Assembly: GCF_000224145.3 (NCBI RefSeq)
Contig: NC_020169.2
Location: 4,847,555-4,911,554 of the forward strand
DNA length: 64,000 nucleotides
Direction of reading: 5' to 3'
Source of the DNA: Ciona intestinalis
Lineage: Eukaryota; Chordata; Ascidiacea; Phlebobranchia; Cionidae
The notes beneath the pieces were generated by a model. The model was not told the DNA's origin, made no database searches, and was given only the letters and a program-made list of their open reading frames with translations. Position numbers and translations under genes: made by a program. The first letter of the stretch is position 1; each line of letters begins with the position of its first letter. Below are positions 34,801 through 48,200 of the stretch, in pieces.

Positions 34801-36074
34801 TTCCATCATACGTCACGCGTTGCTAGGTGTTGCTAGGAAGTGTTTCAGGACAATATTTACTACTTAACGTTTTGCTCACTTTAGCAAGTTTTCAAATATT
34901 GAAACGCCACGTCTGTCATTCGTCCATGCGATAAGTGGCGGGCGTTTATCGCATGCCATCGACAGGTCTGGAGTGTTTTGAAGTACTGGACATTATTCTT
35001 TCTACAGTGACCTGGTATAGGCTCGACATTGCCAAACGCGACATAGGTTTAATCTTATCTACAGCGTGTCTGGGCATGACGAATTGAAGTGGCATCATTT
35101 TGTTTGCAAAAAACGTACACCATAATATTGCTAACCTCTACTGCACGTATATAAGTGTAAGAAAACAACGCGAATATATTTACCCACTCTCATAGACCAA
35201 CAGGGTGCTTAATTCTCCATGGCAACGAATTCCACAAAAGTCGATTTTGACCTCTGATCGTTTGACACGAACGTTTCTTCTCAGATATTACTAGCATTGC
35301 ATCACTATTTGTCCTCATTGCGCATTTAGTGCTCCGAGCAATCCACTTCTTTCTGCATTACATGAATATTTTATAGTGTATGCTGTATCGGGTGCATTGT
35401 CGTATCTAATCAATCGCGTTACGCACGACCTTGCAACCGTATAGACCAGACACATAAGGGCAATCCGAACACAAGTATTACACAAACACAACGCCATAAA
35501 ATTGCCGACGATACAGCACAGTTTAGAACTGGGTTTTAAATCCTTTATATGTTTCCGAAACATTTTCTGGGCACATTGGCAAAAGATTTGGCTACGTTAC
35601 GATATAGCAGCACATACCATGATATAAAATTAAAATTTAAAGATTTAGTACAACACACTTTGAAAGACAAACTTGCTTAGAAAAATGTGTTCAGGAAACG
35701 TACAGTGTTATTATTTTATAACACTGTAAAAGTGTAGCTTTGTACAATGTTTATAAAAGTGTAGCTTTGTAAAATTCTGTCATTGTGTGCAAGTGTCTAT
35801 ACTAAGTTTGACAGTAAGCACAACTGCCCAATACTCAAAATATTTTCTAAATTGAACTTTTATTTCAGCATTCCTTGGCGAAGTGGTCAGGTCACAGTCG
35901 GGAGATACAACAACGGATGATGCTGCAACAACAGCAGCAGCCACTACTAACCAACCTTCCACAACTGTACAACCAGCACCCGAAAGCACAACCTCTGGCG
36001 CCGGATTCGTGTCAGCACCGATGATTACACTTGTAGCAGCCATGGTTGTCATGATCAGGAATTTCGTTCGTTAA
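31895..36074 (+). CDS. Small secreted, Thr-rich, probably GPI-anchored protein
   Basis: Two exons, 31895-31949 and 35869-36074, separated by a 3.9-kb intron; 86 residues. Exon 1 is exactly the start and hydrophobic core of a signal peptide (MFSGKSAKFFTLFVLFLI), finished by AFLGEVVRSQ at the start of exon 2. The mature part is short and mucin-like (TTTDDAATTAAATTNQP), rich in Thr, Ala and Pro, hence likely O-glycosylated. A small-residue patch (TSGAG) is followed by a hydrophobic C-terminal tail (APMITLVAAMVVMIRNFVR), the layout of a GPI-attachment signal or a single membrane anchor. I do not recognise a family. The phase across the intron agrees and the donor is GTGAGT. Confidence 0.65.
31950..35868 (+). 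other. 3.9-kb intron of the small secreted-protein gene
   Basis: The longest intron in the window by far. It holds one MITE copy (about 33765-33895) and several open frames of 69-104 codons on both strands, none with recognisable composition or splice partners. GC content is higher than in neighbouring spacers. It could hide regulatory elements or unrecognised exons. Confidence 0.5.
33765..33895 (-). mobile_element. MITE family A, copy 8, internally shortened
   Basis: Left end TATAATGAGGATGGCGGAGA, right end TCCCGCTATACTATA, body shortened to about 130 bp. Confidence 0.7.
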
Positions 36075-36918
36075 TTCTCTGCAACGCATCACTTACTTGC
36101 GTCTATTGTAGAGATATAGAACTTGCACCGTAGCTTTTTAACGCAGTTTTAACTATACTTGCACTGGAGTTTCGTTACGCCATTGCTTTTCATTCTAGCA
36201 TTGATTTATCGCGCCCTTTTAATAACGTAAGTTTCTAATTTTTAACATGTTGTTCGCCATATGACGGGACGTACCTTCTCGATTGGCGACAGCGCCTAAA
36301 ATTTTGATCACCGGATAATCGATCATTTATTTCATCACCGGTGTTTTACAGCCAGCTATTTTAAGTGTACCATGATGGTTAATTTCCCTCACTCGACATT
36401 GTGTTTTATCGTGTACGTTGAACAAATACAAGCTTAGACAAATTGCCCCTATAAACGTGTGGTTTGTGTGGCGTAGTCATTTACCAACACAACAGCGAAG
36501 AAAAGAAAACGAGACAAACTATATGCCCTTATGTAGCCTGCCTAATCTAGAATAACACAAAATGACAATAGTTATAAATTATGATTTGTACTTACACAAC
36601 ACCACAAGCTAGCTCGTCCAACCAGAACAGGAACGATAGCATGTTGCGACTTCAGCATTCGTTCTGAGGACAAATGACAGGCGAAAGTCTTAAGGATTGG
36701 TACGAAATTTCATGGGGTAATTGGTTATAATAATACACAAGGACACAGTGCCTGTTGGGGTTGGCTTAAAAGCAAGGAGAATTAAAAATTAAAATGCGAG
36801 TTATAGGAATAGGTGATAAAATTACAAGCTCGTCAACACAGGTTCGTGAAGCGACACTAAAGTTCTAACTCTGGCTTTAATATCGTTGTAGTTCGCCATG
36901 GCTTGCGACGATTGTAGT
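36075..36918. other. Spacer between two convergent genes
   Basis: 3' flank of the small secreted-protein gene (+) and of the ADP/ATP carrier (-). No exon or RNA gene is visible. Confidence 0.45.
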
Positions 36919-37842
36919 TCATGTGATCTGCTTTAACTCGTCGTATAGAACAAGTACAAGGGCGCTTCCCATACCCCGAATTACATTGGAGAGAGCGCCC
37001 TTGTAGAACGATCTCATTCCCCCTTCCTGCTGGTACATCTTTACGCAGCAATCGGCAGCGTTTTTATAATGACGATTCTCGACTGAGCGACCAGACTGCA
37101 TCACCATTCGGCGTCTGATAGTGTCCAGGGGGTAACATATAAGGCCGGCTAATGTTGTGCTAGTTTGAGCGATGATCCATGTCAATACGATTGGTGATTG
37201 GTTTGGTTCAGTCAGCATGCTTTTCGCTGTGTCGAAAGCACCAAAGTAAGTTGCTCTGTACACGATTACTGTTGGGATAGAAAGGGAGAGGCCTTTATAT
37301 AACCCTACGATACCATCTCTCGCTGCCACGCTTTTCATGCAATGAATAAGTCCGTTAAACTGACGGCTCCCACCGGTTCCTACGTCTGCTGATAGCCGTG
37401 TACGTGCGAAGTCTAATGGGTAAGTAATGCACATGCTACTGACCCCTGCCGCACCTCCACAGAGCATATTGATGCCAAATACTTGCCAGAAATTGTTTCC
37501 GTTTTTAGCAGGCGGGGTCATGTAGCTTTTATAAAGGTCACGGAATGCAAAGTTAAGAGCTTGAGTGAAAAAGTAGCGGTATACGTTGGTTAGGTTGCCC
37601 CTCCAGTAAGAACGAATGCCTTGTTCTTTTGGGAGTCGGATGAGACAATCCATGATTCCTTTGTATTGGTTCGAGGCGGATATTTGGGTCGAGGTGGCTT
37701 GTAGTTGCAGAAGTAGTTTTACTCTCTCTATAGGAGCGATGGTTGTCTTGGCAACCGCTGCAGCACTTCCTCCAACCGCCATGTCTCTTAGAAAGTTGGG
37801 AAACATTTTCAACTTTTCCTTCTCGGTGGAGATTTCTGGCAT
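36919..37842 (-). CDS. ADP/ATP carrier (adenine nucleotide translocase), intronless
   Basis: A single 307-residue open frame, full length for the family (about 300). Three mitochondrial-carrier repeats are visible, each with its PxD/E-x-x-R/K signature: TIAPIERVKLLLQ (about 35-47), YPLDFARTRLS (about 140-150) and YPLDTIRRRMVM (about 239-250). The last is the ADP/ATP-carrier hallmark RRRMMM with one change (Val for Met). Other family marks are YWRGNLTNVYRYFFTQALNF, GLYKGLSLSIPTVIVYRA and FYKGALSNVIRG. It exchanges matrix ATP for cytosolic ADP across the inner mitochondrial membrane. The complete lack of introns contrasts with all other long genes here and suggests a retrocopy that has stayed intact. 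Human SLC25A4/5/6/31 are the nearest known group; which one is unresolved. Confidence 0.96.
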   Translation of the reverse strand: MPEISTEKEKLKMFPNFLRDMAVGGSAAAVAKTTIAPIERVKLLLQLQATSTQISASNQYKGIMDCLIRLPKEQGIRSYWRGNLTNVYRYFFTQALNFAFRDLYKSYMTPPAKNGNNFWQVFGINMLCGGAAGVSSMCITYPLDFARTRLSADVGTGGSRQFNGLIHCMKSVAARDGIVGLYKGLSLSIPTVIVYRATYFGAFDTAKSMLTEPNQSPIVLTWIIAQTSTTLAGLICYPLDTIRRRMVMQSGRSVENRHYKNAADCCVKMYQQEGGMRSFYKGALSNVIRGMGSALVLVLYDELKQIT

Positions 37843-39296
37843 TAAGGGTGAATGTCACACCAACAGTACAGGTACACACACAGGGTCCCTATTTACACTA
37901 CTTGAGTTACCTAACTGGACCAGCATCTGCAACGAAATAAACGCTGGTGAAAAAGGGTAAAAGCATGCGGTTAGCACCAAATGCGAACGGAAAATAGCAA
38001 GCACCATAAAGGATGTATTATATCGGCTAAAGTGACGTATGCAAATTGATATTTACAAACATAGGAAGCACATTGGTGGGCAGTTAAAGTAAATATGCTG
38101 AAGAGAAAGCAACGAATGATATGTAAAAGCTGGGCACGATGATGGACCGTTTAAAAAAACACTCGTGATTTTTAAAATGAATAAGAAACCGCAATTATTG
38201 ATGAAAGAATAAAATAAATAAGGCAACCGCAAGCGCGGTCTGTTTAATTCGAGCAAGTCGAGTGCTTTCCGCGTTAAAAGGCCCAGCATTGTGCCGCCAG
38301 ATCAAAAACAATATTATCAAATAAAACGGTTTATGGCGTCTTTATGCTTTTGAAAATGAACGCAATTAACCGCATTGTGGTTTATTGCAGGATTTTTTTC
38401 TGCTTAATCGGTCGTGACCTGTACTGTGAAACGCATATTTTTGTGTAGCACCAAAATACAGGCCGAGGAATACAGTAACCACATGGCTACTAAAGCATTT
38501 CGACATACCGTAACCATGTAACAATGTTTGTAGTTGCGAAAATAAAAGCGCCGTCATCAGAGTATGCAAACACTATAAATAACTTCGCATGTGAAATTAA
38601 AATCGGATCAAGATCTTATTTATCGACCTTGAAAATTTGCGAAAAACAAAACGCTGTGATAAAAACAGCACATATTCGGTTTTGGCAAAGAGAACTAAAT
38701 TGCTGGTGGTTTAAAGTTGTAACGTCACTTCAAATACAGCTGTATATGTTCCCACGGTCAGCTCTCACTCCAGTTGTTCTGCGAGCAATATATTTATTAT
38801 TGATGCAGCCATATATACGGCTGTATAATGGAAAGGTAATGGGCAGAGGAGCGATAAACAATAAACATTATCTAAAAGGAAATTGGCAACAAAATAAATA
38901 CTGGTCACTTACCGTCAGCGTATTTAGTTGGGCGGAAAAAGCGTTTATCTCCCTTGTTGTGCTTTCGTTCAGCTGCGAGATAATGGAAGTGACATATGGG
39001 TGTGAATAATGCATAGGATAAGCATGTACGTGTTGTTTGTGATACTTGTAACAATAGAAAGGAGAAAATTCCGCTCATATGGCGGTTAGAGGGGTAGCGC
39101 GAATTACTGGGTTGACAAATACTTGGAAATTCCTATTGCTCAAATTACTATGTATAGAACGGTATGCATGACATTCAACAAATCCTAGACCATTGAGGAA
39201 AATGGAGATTATTATTTTTTCTGTAATAGACTTATAACATTTACCTATAAAGTCGCTATATCAGAAAATAAAGAAGTCAATGTTGCCCCGCAAAAC
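37843..39296. other. Intergenic, 5' flank of ADP/ATP carrier and 3' flank of liprin-beta
   Basis: No gene called. One open frame of 161 codons (38524-39009 +) has no recognised domain, no codon bias that I can judge, and no splice context. Carrier promoter elements should lie just right of 37842. Confidence 0.4.
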
Positions 39297-42200
39297 CTAT
39301 ACCAACAAGCAAAAAAATACCTCCACTACTTCAATGTTTGATCCAGAGTCGGATCTTGTCATTTCATCCTGTTCAATATCCACCTTCTTATCTCGGACCC
39401 CTTGTAGTAAAATCTTCTTCTGCAGCATATCTCGGTGTGCGGCCATCGTCTTCGACTTCGAGTTGGAGATCGGGCAAACATACTCACCGCTGCCGAACTC
39501 GCGTGGTGTGGCGCCCGCGGACGCACCTCTTAAACGTCCAAGCCCCCCAAACGATCGGCGACCGATCTTCAGAAGAAACAAATAAAATGTTATTCTATTT
39601 AAATGAGAGACTGACGACGCCATTTGGGCGAAATATGCATCTGTTTATTATACACTTAGTTTAATAATATTTGTATTTTATCGTAGCACAGCAGTTATAT
39701 AACCGTAGCACCGCAACTTTAAAGAGCGTTAATTAGTAATTGTTATAACACTTATAAGAAAAGTTGGGTTTCCGTTGCTAAGGATATCCAGTTTACCCAA
39801 TAGTACTATAAGAGTGTGGACTCCTCACCTTGTATTTTATAGCTACGTTAATAGGTGCATAGCCTGGCTCCTGGGATCTTAGTTGCTTTGATTTGACGCT
39901 TTCTTCCGGAAGAAGCTCGTCCAACTTCGCCGCTAGGTGGCGTCGCAAAAGGCTTTTACTGTGTGGGATGTGAAGCAACGCGGACAGTGTTTCCGAGGTA
40001 AAATTTGGATCAAAAACCTAAAAAATTATTGGTCAACACTAAAATTAGAATCGGTAATAAAATACACCATGTATACTTTCTGTGGTTTGGTTTAATCGAC
40101 ACTGTTGAATGTGAAACAATATTTTGGGCTATCGTTGTACATGGTGTTGTTGTATGGAAAGATATAAACAATATTTGGTCCACAACTGACTATATGTAAA
40201 TAACGTGACGTTATAATATATAGAATACATTTGTCCCTTTGTCAAATATGAATGTAAATAAGCGCAATATGTTACAACTATGCATTGTACAGACGTTGCA
40301 GACATATTGATTTAGTTGAACATGCTCAACGAATGTGGATCCAACATTTAATTCATCGATTTTCGTATACAAATCCCCCATTTAAAAGACAAGTTTGATT
40401 TCGAAACTTGACAAGATCTTTAAGATGTCATGTGGCTAAATAATCTAAAACTTGTCATTTTTTCTCAGTTTTGATCGAGTGGGCCATGTCGCAACCGACA
40501 GTCGCAACAACGAGTGTCGTATCAGGCGTGTGTATTGTGTCAGCCGCCGACGTAATCAGTTATAAGCACGTTACTATGAATTATTAATATGCTATGGGAG
40601 TTTGGGGTGGTCATGCATATTGCATTAGAGCCGCATAGCCGGCTACGTAGACGACCAGCTTGGTAATTTCAGTGCACGGAATGGTAAAATGCGTTGGTGG
40701 TGCGGAAATATAAACAACCAGCATACGCAAGCGCAGTTTAACCTAAGAATAGACCTCAACCTATACATCATAACTTTATATATTTATCTTATAAAGGTAG
40801 CGGTCACACATTTTATCGAATCGATTTTGCACTTTTGTTTTATTTAAGAGCGTGTTATAAGGACTGTAGGTTTACCGTTACTTTCAGTCTTTTCAAATTT
40901 TGGATTTTTTGTTTGGTAATAAGTTTGGTACTTTTGTTTTATCCGAAGCGTGTTATAACGAATGCCGTTTTACCGTTCATCCCCATATTTTCGCTTTTGT
41001 TAACTTTTCCGATCTGTTAGCGTGACCGAACATACAAAAATTTAATCATTTATTTATTGGAATTTCTTACCATAACTGCACCATGCACTCCGCTGCCTCG
41101 TAAGTTCGGTGCATATTCAGCTAAGTCAACACAACGCAGCCATTCCATTACACGATGGTTCGTCCACAGGGAAATGTCTTCAGTATCCTATGTATAAACA
41201 ACAGGATGGTTTACATTGACTGCTTTACTGGGAACCTGCTGAATCCGGAATAAACTGGATATTTGGGTCAGACATAACATATACGGCTTAAGTTCTACAG
41301 CTGAGTACGCTTGGGAACTAGGAGAGTTTATATTCTGAACGCATAACATATTCTATGTAGATGAGGTCCTACAGCAGGGCATGCCATAGGGTTTAGGATT
41401 TAAGCCAGAATTGGCCTATTCCTATAAAACTAAACGTTACACGTATATAGTATAGTTATGTTTTTAAATCTAGAAATAAGTAATTTAGAATGCAGTTTTT
41501 AGAAATAATTAATTTAACTGTGGAGATCATTAAATTGTAAGTTCTCGTCTATATACGTGGCGAACATTATCATGAGAAAATCACCTACCAACATTTCCTT
41601 TGTTTAACTTGGAAGTTTCCTTAATCGTATGCAAACAATAAATTAAGATAATAGAGTTAAAGAGGTTACTCATGTAATTTAAATGACAAAGCAAGCGTTG
41701 TTATAATCAACCAACGACGCGTCTATTACCTTAATTCCATGCGCACTTTAGGAACAACATTAGTCGTTCATTACACTTAATTACCAGTCGTAAATAAACG
41801 TAAACAGAGCCCAATAATGACCCATAAGGTTAATTAAGTTTGACTACAGAGCGCAAAGCGCGCCTGCTTTTAACCTACAGGTTATGGGTTCAAGGCTCGT
41901 CGCGAACACCATTGTAAACGTGTGTTATTGAGCAAGATATTTAACGGCAATTACTTCAATCCAGAACGTTTATATTTTAACCACCATCGTTGCTCCGTTA
42001 GGCGAAAGAAAATAAGTTATGTAGTAGGGTGGGAGAAGATGGGACATCTTTTCATTCTACTTCTCGCCCAGTTTATAGTAAATAAAAAAACAAGGTGTTC
42101 TGTCTTTTCCTACTCTACTATATACAAAACCTTACCCCTTCTTCTACGGGCCGTCGTTTTAACATCGTGGGATCAAATTGACAAATACGGAGGATCTCTA

Positions 42201-45200
42201 CCGCCCTCCTAAGGCTGCATAGATGGAAGAGATTTGTGACGCGAAGTTTTTGCGCGTCGCCAACCGTTAGGTGGTGCAAAGTGCGACCGTCGATACATGC
42301 CTCGTGGAACGAATCTGTGTCAAGATATATTTTTTCTTAAGCGGTACGGTTATAAAATAAGGACGAAAATGGGTATACATCATTTCTTATCAAATTTACA
42401 AAGTGATAAGTTTACAAGAGCAGTTTTATCAAGAGGTATGTCAAAAGTTAAACAAAGAAAAAACGTATTTTCGTGTGAAGGCTTTTTAGTGTAGCTTTAC
42501 CATATACCTCAAAAAAGAAATTCGCAATACATTTCAAACGTATTTTTTTGCCACAAGACTGAAATGTTGTTATTATTTAAATACTAGGGCCATGGTTTAA
42601 ATCCGAGACCAAGCCCTCTGAATTATCTCGCCATACGAACCTCACTCAAATAAATCGAAATTCTTCATGTTGTGACATAACCACAATAATAACCGGTGGC
42701 AAATATCTCTTGGTTTACAATACACGATTAACACATTTAAACTGAATACAGTAGCCTGAAGCAATCTTAACACTTGTAGTTAGTTGTATACCATTATCAA
42801 TTAATTGTTACCTTTATATTGTGGTAGTCCAATGTCATCCAACCACCTTGCCACCCACACAGCGTTCATCTGCGCCGCTCCTCTTTCCTCCTCCTCACTT
42901 TCTCCCACTCCTCCTAATGCTTGGAGATGGAGCATAAGCTTCTTCTTATGAAGCGGGTGCCGTATACCAAGTTCCTGCAATGTAGGGTGGGGGGTAATAT
43001 GAAGTTTTGAATATTAAAAAAAAAAAAAAAATTTAAAGGTAAAAAAAAAATTTTCTATATTTTTGTCGATTCAAGCATAAACAAGAGGTTTTAGTTTGAA
43101 GTGAAACCCCTACAGATCGGATGTAATGGAAATGGCAGTCGTTAAAACACACTATGGATAGAAATTTTTAATTTAAAATAGGGTCGCTACGTAGTATGTA
43201 CACCTTATATTTACTGGGTTGTAAAAATCGATTTAAAATAAAACACTTACAGACTGGATATAACGAAAATGACAGTCGTTAAAACGAACAAGAGGGAAAC
43301 AAATATTGTGATTAAAATAGGAGTCGCTATGTAGTATTTACCTCATTTTTAATGGGTTGTAAAAATTGATTTATATGTAAAATATTTGTCCACGTTATAT
43401 GCAAAGCAGTTCAAGAAGAAACGAAAAACAAAATGAAAGCAAAAAAATAAAAAGATTTCTAGTTCCCCACGTGTGGAATGAATTCCGAATGTACTTTATT
43501 AGTTTACATACCTTTTCTAGCTCGTGGTTGGTCGCACGAAGCAAACCGTCACCGTTCTTCACCCATTTCTTGCATGCATCCACGTAACCATGCATACCGA
43601 TGTCTATCATCCATTGACACACACGCTCAGTATCCCAACGTGCAAAAGGAAGGTTGTCGTTACGTGCCGACCTGTTAGTTAAAAGAATATCACGTGTTGG
43701 CTGTTCGCATGTGCACTGAATGAAACGTGAATGGATTTTTATGGCGTTTACGGTATGTCTATTCCATGTCACTTGTACAGATTGAGAGTCTATACATATT
43801 TCAAATGGTCAAACTAATAATTATTTACAACGGATTATATATATCGCATTGGTTAGGGCTTACAGGCTATTTTTCTGCGACTCGACTGGTATAATGCCTT
43901 GACATGCGTCTAAAAATACGTTGTCACCGAAGCGTTGGTTAAAATTGGATGGAGCTGCGTACCAGTTTAAACACGCCCACCGACACAGAAACTAAACAGC
44001 GTCATGAGTCAAACACTTGGTATTCACTTACGATGATGACAACTGTGCGTCACGTGGGTTCCACGCTAGTCTCGGACCAGCCGTAGATCGTAGTCCACCC
44101 CGTTGAAAATTTTCCACTGTATCGTTTTGCTGGGTATCGTGTTGTTCTAACGACGATGATCGGCTTCGTCGAAGTCGGAAGCTGAATACAGTGAATTTCG
44201 ATCTTAGATCGGTGTATCGTGTATGTATATGTTGCTGTCGACATGTGTATGCATAAGTGTGAAAGATATCTTGTGGCGTTTTTTTGTGATCTTAAAAAAA
44301 AGGCAAACCCTGATGAAGTCTCGCCGGCAACACTTTTACGTCATTTTGCAATGTTTTTAACGCATGTTAACCGTAGTGTGTGACATATCATATACGACTG
44401 GTTCTTTATTAGTGCTAAATAAACATAATTGCTTGTTTTTCTCTACGTTTTGTTTTTAATAACAACGTATAGGTAGATTTTTAATGACGTCACAAACCTG
44501 CTGAAAAACTTTCGGAACCCGTGTTGTTTTCGACGCTGATGGAACGGAGACTGTGATTGGGCGGTTGGGGCGTTGGAGGTGGGCGTGTCACCGGTAAGTT
44601 GGGGGCGTGGCAAGGGTTGTATAACTTCTGTCATTGCTGGTAGAAATTGTTTGTTTAGTGGGAATTATATAGGTTAAGCCAGATTAGCATGTAGTTTTGC
44701 AGGCTGGTAGTTACAATGGTATAACAGGGTGTGCACAAATAAATTTTTAGAGTAACATTAAATACATTTTAATTAACTGTTCAAATACAGTAGTGAAGAT
44801 TAATTAAACTAAAACAACAAGGAGAATTAGCAGATAAACGATTGTTGTTGGTATTGTGTATGTTTAACTGGTTCATTGAATATAAACAATTTATGAACGA
44901 CGTCATTTGACGCATTAACTCGTGTCACTGCGTCACAAAAGACATTAAACAAACGAAGGTTGTGTGACGTCACAGAAACGTTGTCTAACCAAACCACCTT
45001 CTTTTGTTTAAATTTGAAAAATAAAAACAAATTCACATTTTAAAAGTAAAATTAGAATAGTTTTTGAAATTCACTATTATCACTGTATGGAACTGTTGAC
45101 TAATTATAAATGTTTGCTAAAATACAAAAATAAAAAATGTAAATATTTGAATATCATATTTAAAAATAACTAATATACGACATACCAAGTACACATATTT

Positions 45201-48200
45201 TAATTTTTATTATCCAATTAAAAAATAATTATATATTTGAATATTATTTCTTTATATTTTACAACGCATACCTAGATTAGGAGTGCTGCTGGATTTATTC
45301 TTGGGTGACTTGGTTGATTTAGTTGGTGATGTGAATGAATCAGATAAAATATTGCTGCTACCACTCATGTTTGATGCGCTCAGGTTTGCTGGGTAGTGGA
45401 TTGAATAAATGTAAATCCGAATAGGAATAAAATTAAATAAAAAATTAAATTAAACAATAATTAAATGATGGGGATTAGATTGAGATAAATGATAATATTT
45501 TCTGTAAAGTTTAAAAAAAGATAAATTTGATTTTATATTTATTTAAAGTTCAAATTGTGCTCCAGTTAGGGATTATGCATATATTGTTGTTGCTGGACAC
45601 TGTTAGTGTTGTAGCTTGACACATTTAACAGTAAACATGCACTTTGTCTGTGTAGTTACGCAGTATAAGTAAATGACCTATATTGATTTAATTTAACCAC
45701 ATTACATAATTAATTAGTGCAGAACAAGCAAATTGTCACTGAAACAGAAATTCTCCTTTCAAAAAAAACAGTATCATTTTTTACACTTAACTTTACCTGG
45801 ACTGGGAGTTGTGCTTACAGATGGACTGTGCAAATTTCCTGGGTGCTAAAAACAAAAATGACCAGTAAATACACCACCATTGAACAGTCTTTGGCCATTT
45901 TTTATTGTATCTACATTGTGGGTGTATTATAATGTAAAAGAAATATTATTGCCTAATTTTTTTTTACCGTTGGATAAGATATTTAACGCCAATCCCTAAT
46001 GATGTCTCGCCATTTTGCAAAGTAATCCTTTAAGACCCAAAAAAGAAAACAACACAAAACAGATCAATTTTACAAATAATTTTAAATTTTTATCATTTAC
46101 CTGCACTTGTAGCCCAGTGGGTGTGCTAGGTGTTGGATCTTTATCCACATTATCAGCTACCTCTCTAAAATAAAATAAAAACCTAAATCAATAAATTGTG
46201 AAAAATGGCACCTAGTGTGCACAGATTGGCAATAAATCATTCTATAGTAACACAACGTTAGCACATAATATCCAAATATCCTGATTGTGTTTTAAATAAT
46301 TAACAACAATCTATGGGGGTCGTAACGATACGGTTATATAATTCTTTGATTGTTCCTTATTTACTCCCATCCTCCTCCACCCTACTATATGTTGATGACA
46401 TACCCTCGTGGCTTCAACTCATTTTCCTTATCAGTTGATATTGGGGTAGAGGTTGCGAATGGGACGGGCATTCGCAGCTGAAGCAACTTCTGGTTCTGTA
46501 AAACATGGTATGTGTGACTGTGTTGTAGTGGGCTGGTATGTTATGCGAAAAATCAGGTCAACTACAAGATGGTTCTTATTGAAAATAAACCTTTTTTTAA
46601 TGAGTGATAAATATACTATAAAAAGGTAAAATTGGCATATAATGTGTATACACTGAAATAAACTTTTTTATATGTACCACAAAAAATATGCACAGAATCA
46701 TTTATCACTCATTTTAACAAATTAAATTCATTTTAAAAAACTGAGATTATGAACTTTTACCCAGAACTACAAACTTAAATCCATGTTATTTTATTGTTTC
46801 TTTGCTATCAGATCACAGAATGACTGTATGGAGTAATGACCTTGAAATAGTGGCCTTGAGCAATATATATTAAGGATAATCACTCACTTTCTCATCATGA
46901 TCCTGAACTATCCCTTCGTCAGGTGAAAGTATGGTGGGTGCTGTGATAATAAAAACATTATAAAATGAACAATAGAAATATGATAACACAACGGTGATAT
47001 ATTATAACATACGCTTGAATTGTTATTGATACAGGCCACAGGGTTCAATGCTCGATATCATTGATGGCGGATGTGTCATTGGCCATGACTTGTAACAGTA
47101 GTATGGGAGGTAGCACCCTGGGTGTCAGGGTTATGAGCAAGTATGGCCTAAATCTCAAATTCAGGTCCAATGGTGTGCCACCTGAAGGACTCATGACCTC
47201 ACCGACATAAAAAACAAGTAGACAGCATGATTTTTAACTCACTTTTACTCGATTTTAGTCGCTCCACTTGCATTAATAATTCTTCCACCATCTTATCTTT
47301 CTCGGCAACAGTTTTCTCCAAATTTTCAACAAGTTCCTGAAATGTTAAGATGTGTCAGAGTTAAATATTTTTTAATTATTTTCATGTAAATCATTGTGAA
47401 TTTTAAACAAATCCAAAGTTTAAAAAGTAAAGCAAATCAATATTTTTTAAGTGGCATTTACCAATAATATAATGGGTTTATTTTAAGAAATAATAGGACA
47501 TATACCCAACGCTCAAACAGGTTACAAATTTGGTTTAATATTAATCTCTTTTAGTGTTTTATGTAAGAAGGTTTTTCTACAATGAATGAAAAAAAGCCAT
47601 TAGGAGAGAAATGTTGGTTCACAGATCATTAATGGATTTATTGAGTTTAAACAAACAGTTGTTTCACCAAGGCACATAAAACAGTCAATAAAGCCATAAA
47701 TTAGGCTTCCAATTACAAAGAATATAATTAAAATATATGGGTTGTTTTATTTTAGAAGAAAAATAGGCAAATATTGAATAATTCCAAAACACTTAAAATA
47801 AACAAGGCTGTTAAGAATATTAAAGATTAGGTAAAAAGAAATGAAGTTTAAGATTTTACCCAAACACACACACAAGTAAATAAAGAGCCAAAGCAAAGGA
47901 ACTGAGAACTGAAACAAGACTGTAACAGAAGTTTTAATACAGTAATTTTAATATGTTTTTTTTTTAAATAGCATACTATAAAAACATGGTCATTTATATA
48001 GACCAATATTTAATTTAGGTGTATTGGGATAATGGGCCGAATCTGGTCTAAAACCTACGTCTCCAACAAGGACCTTACCCACATAGAATAGAAATTATGT
48101 TAAAGTAAAGCAAGACCTGAAAAAGAATTAATTTGTTTGAATCGTGAAGTTTCTCCTGATGTACATGGATCACTTTTCCCTTCATCTCACTTAACTTTTT

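Noticed and set aside
39280-39664. Plus-strand frames over the liprin-beta last exon
   Set aside because: They are shadows of the minus-strand exon, which continues the liprin-beta protein in phase.
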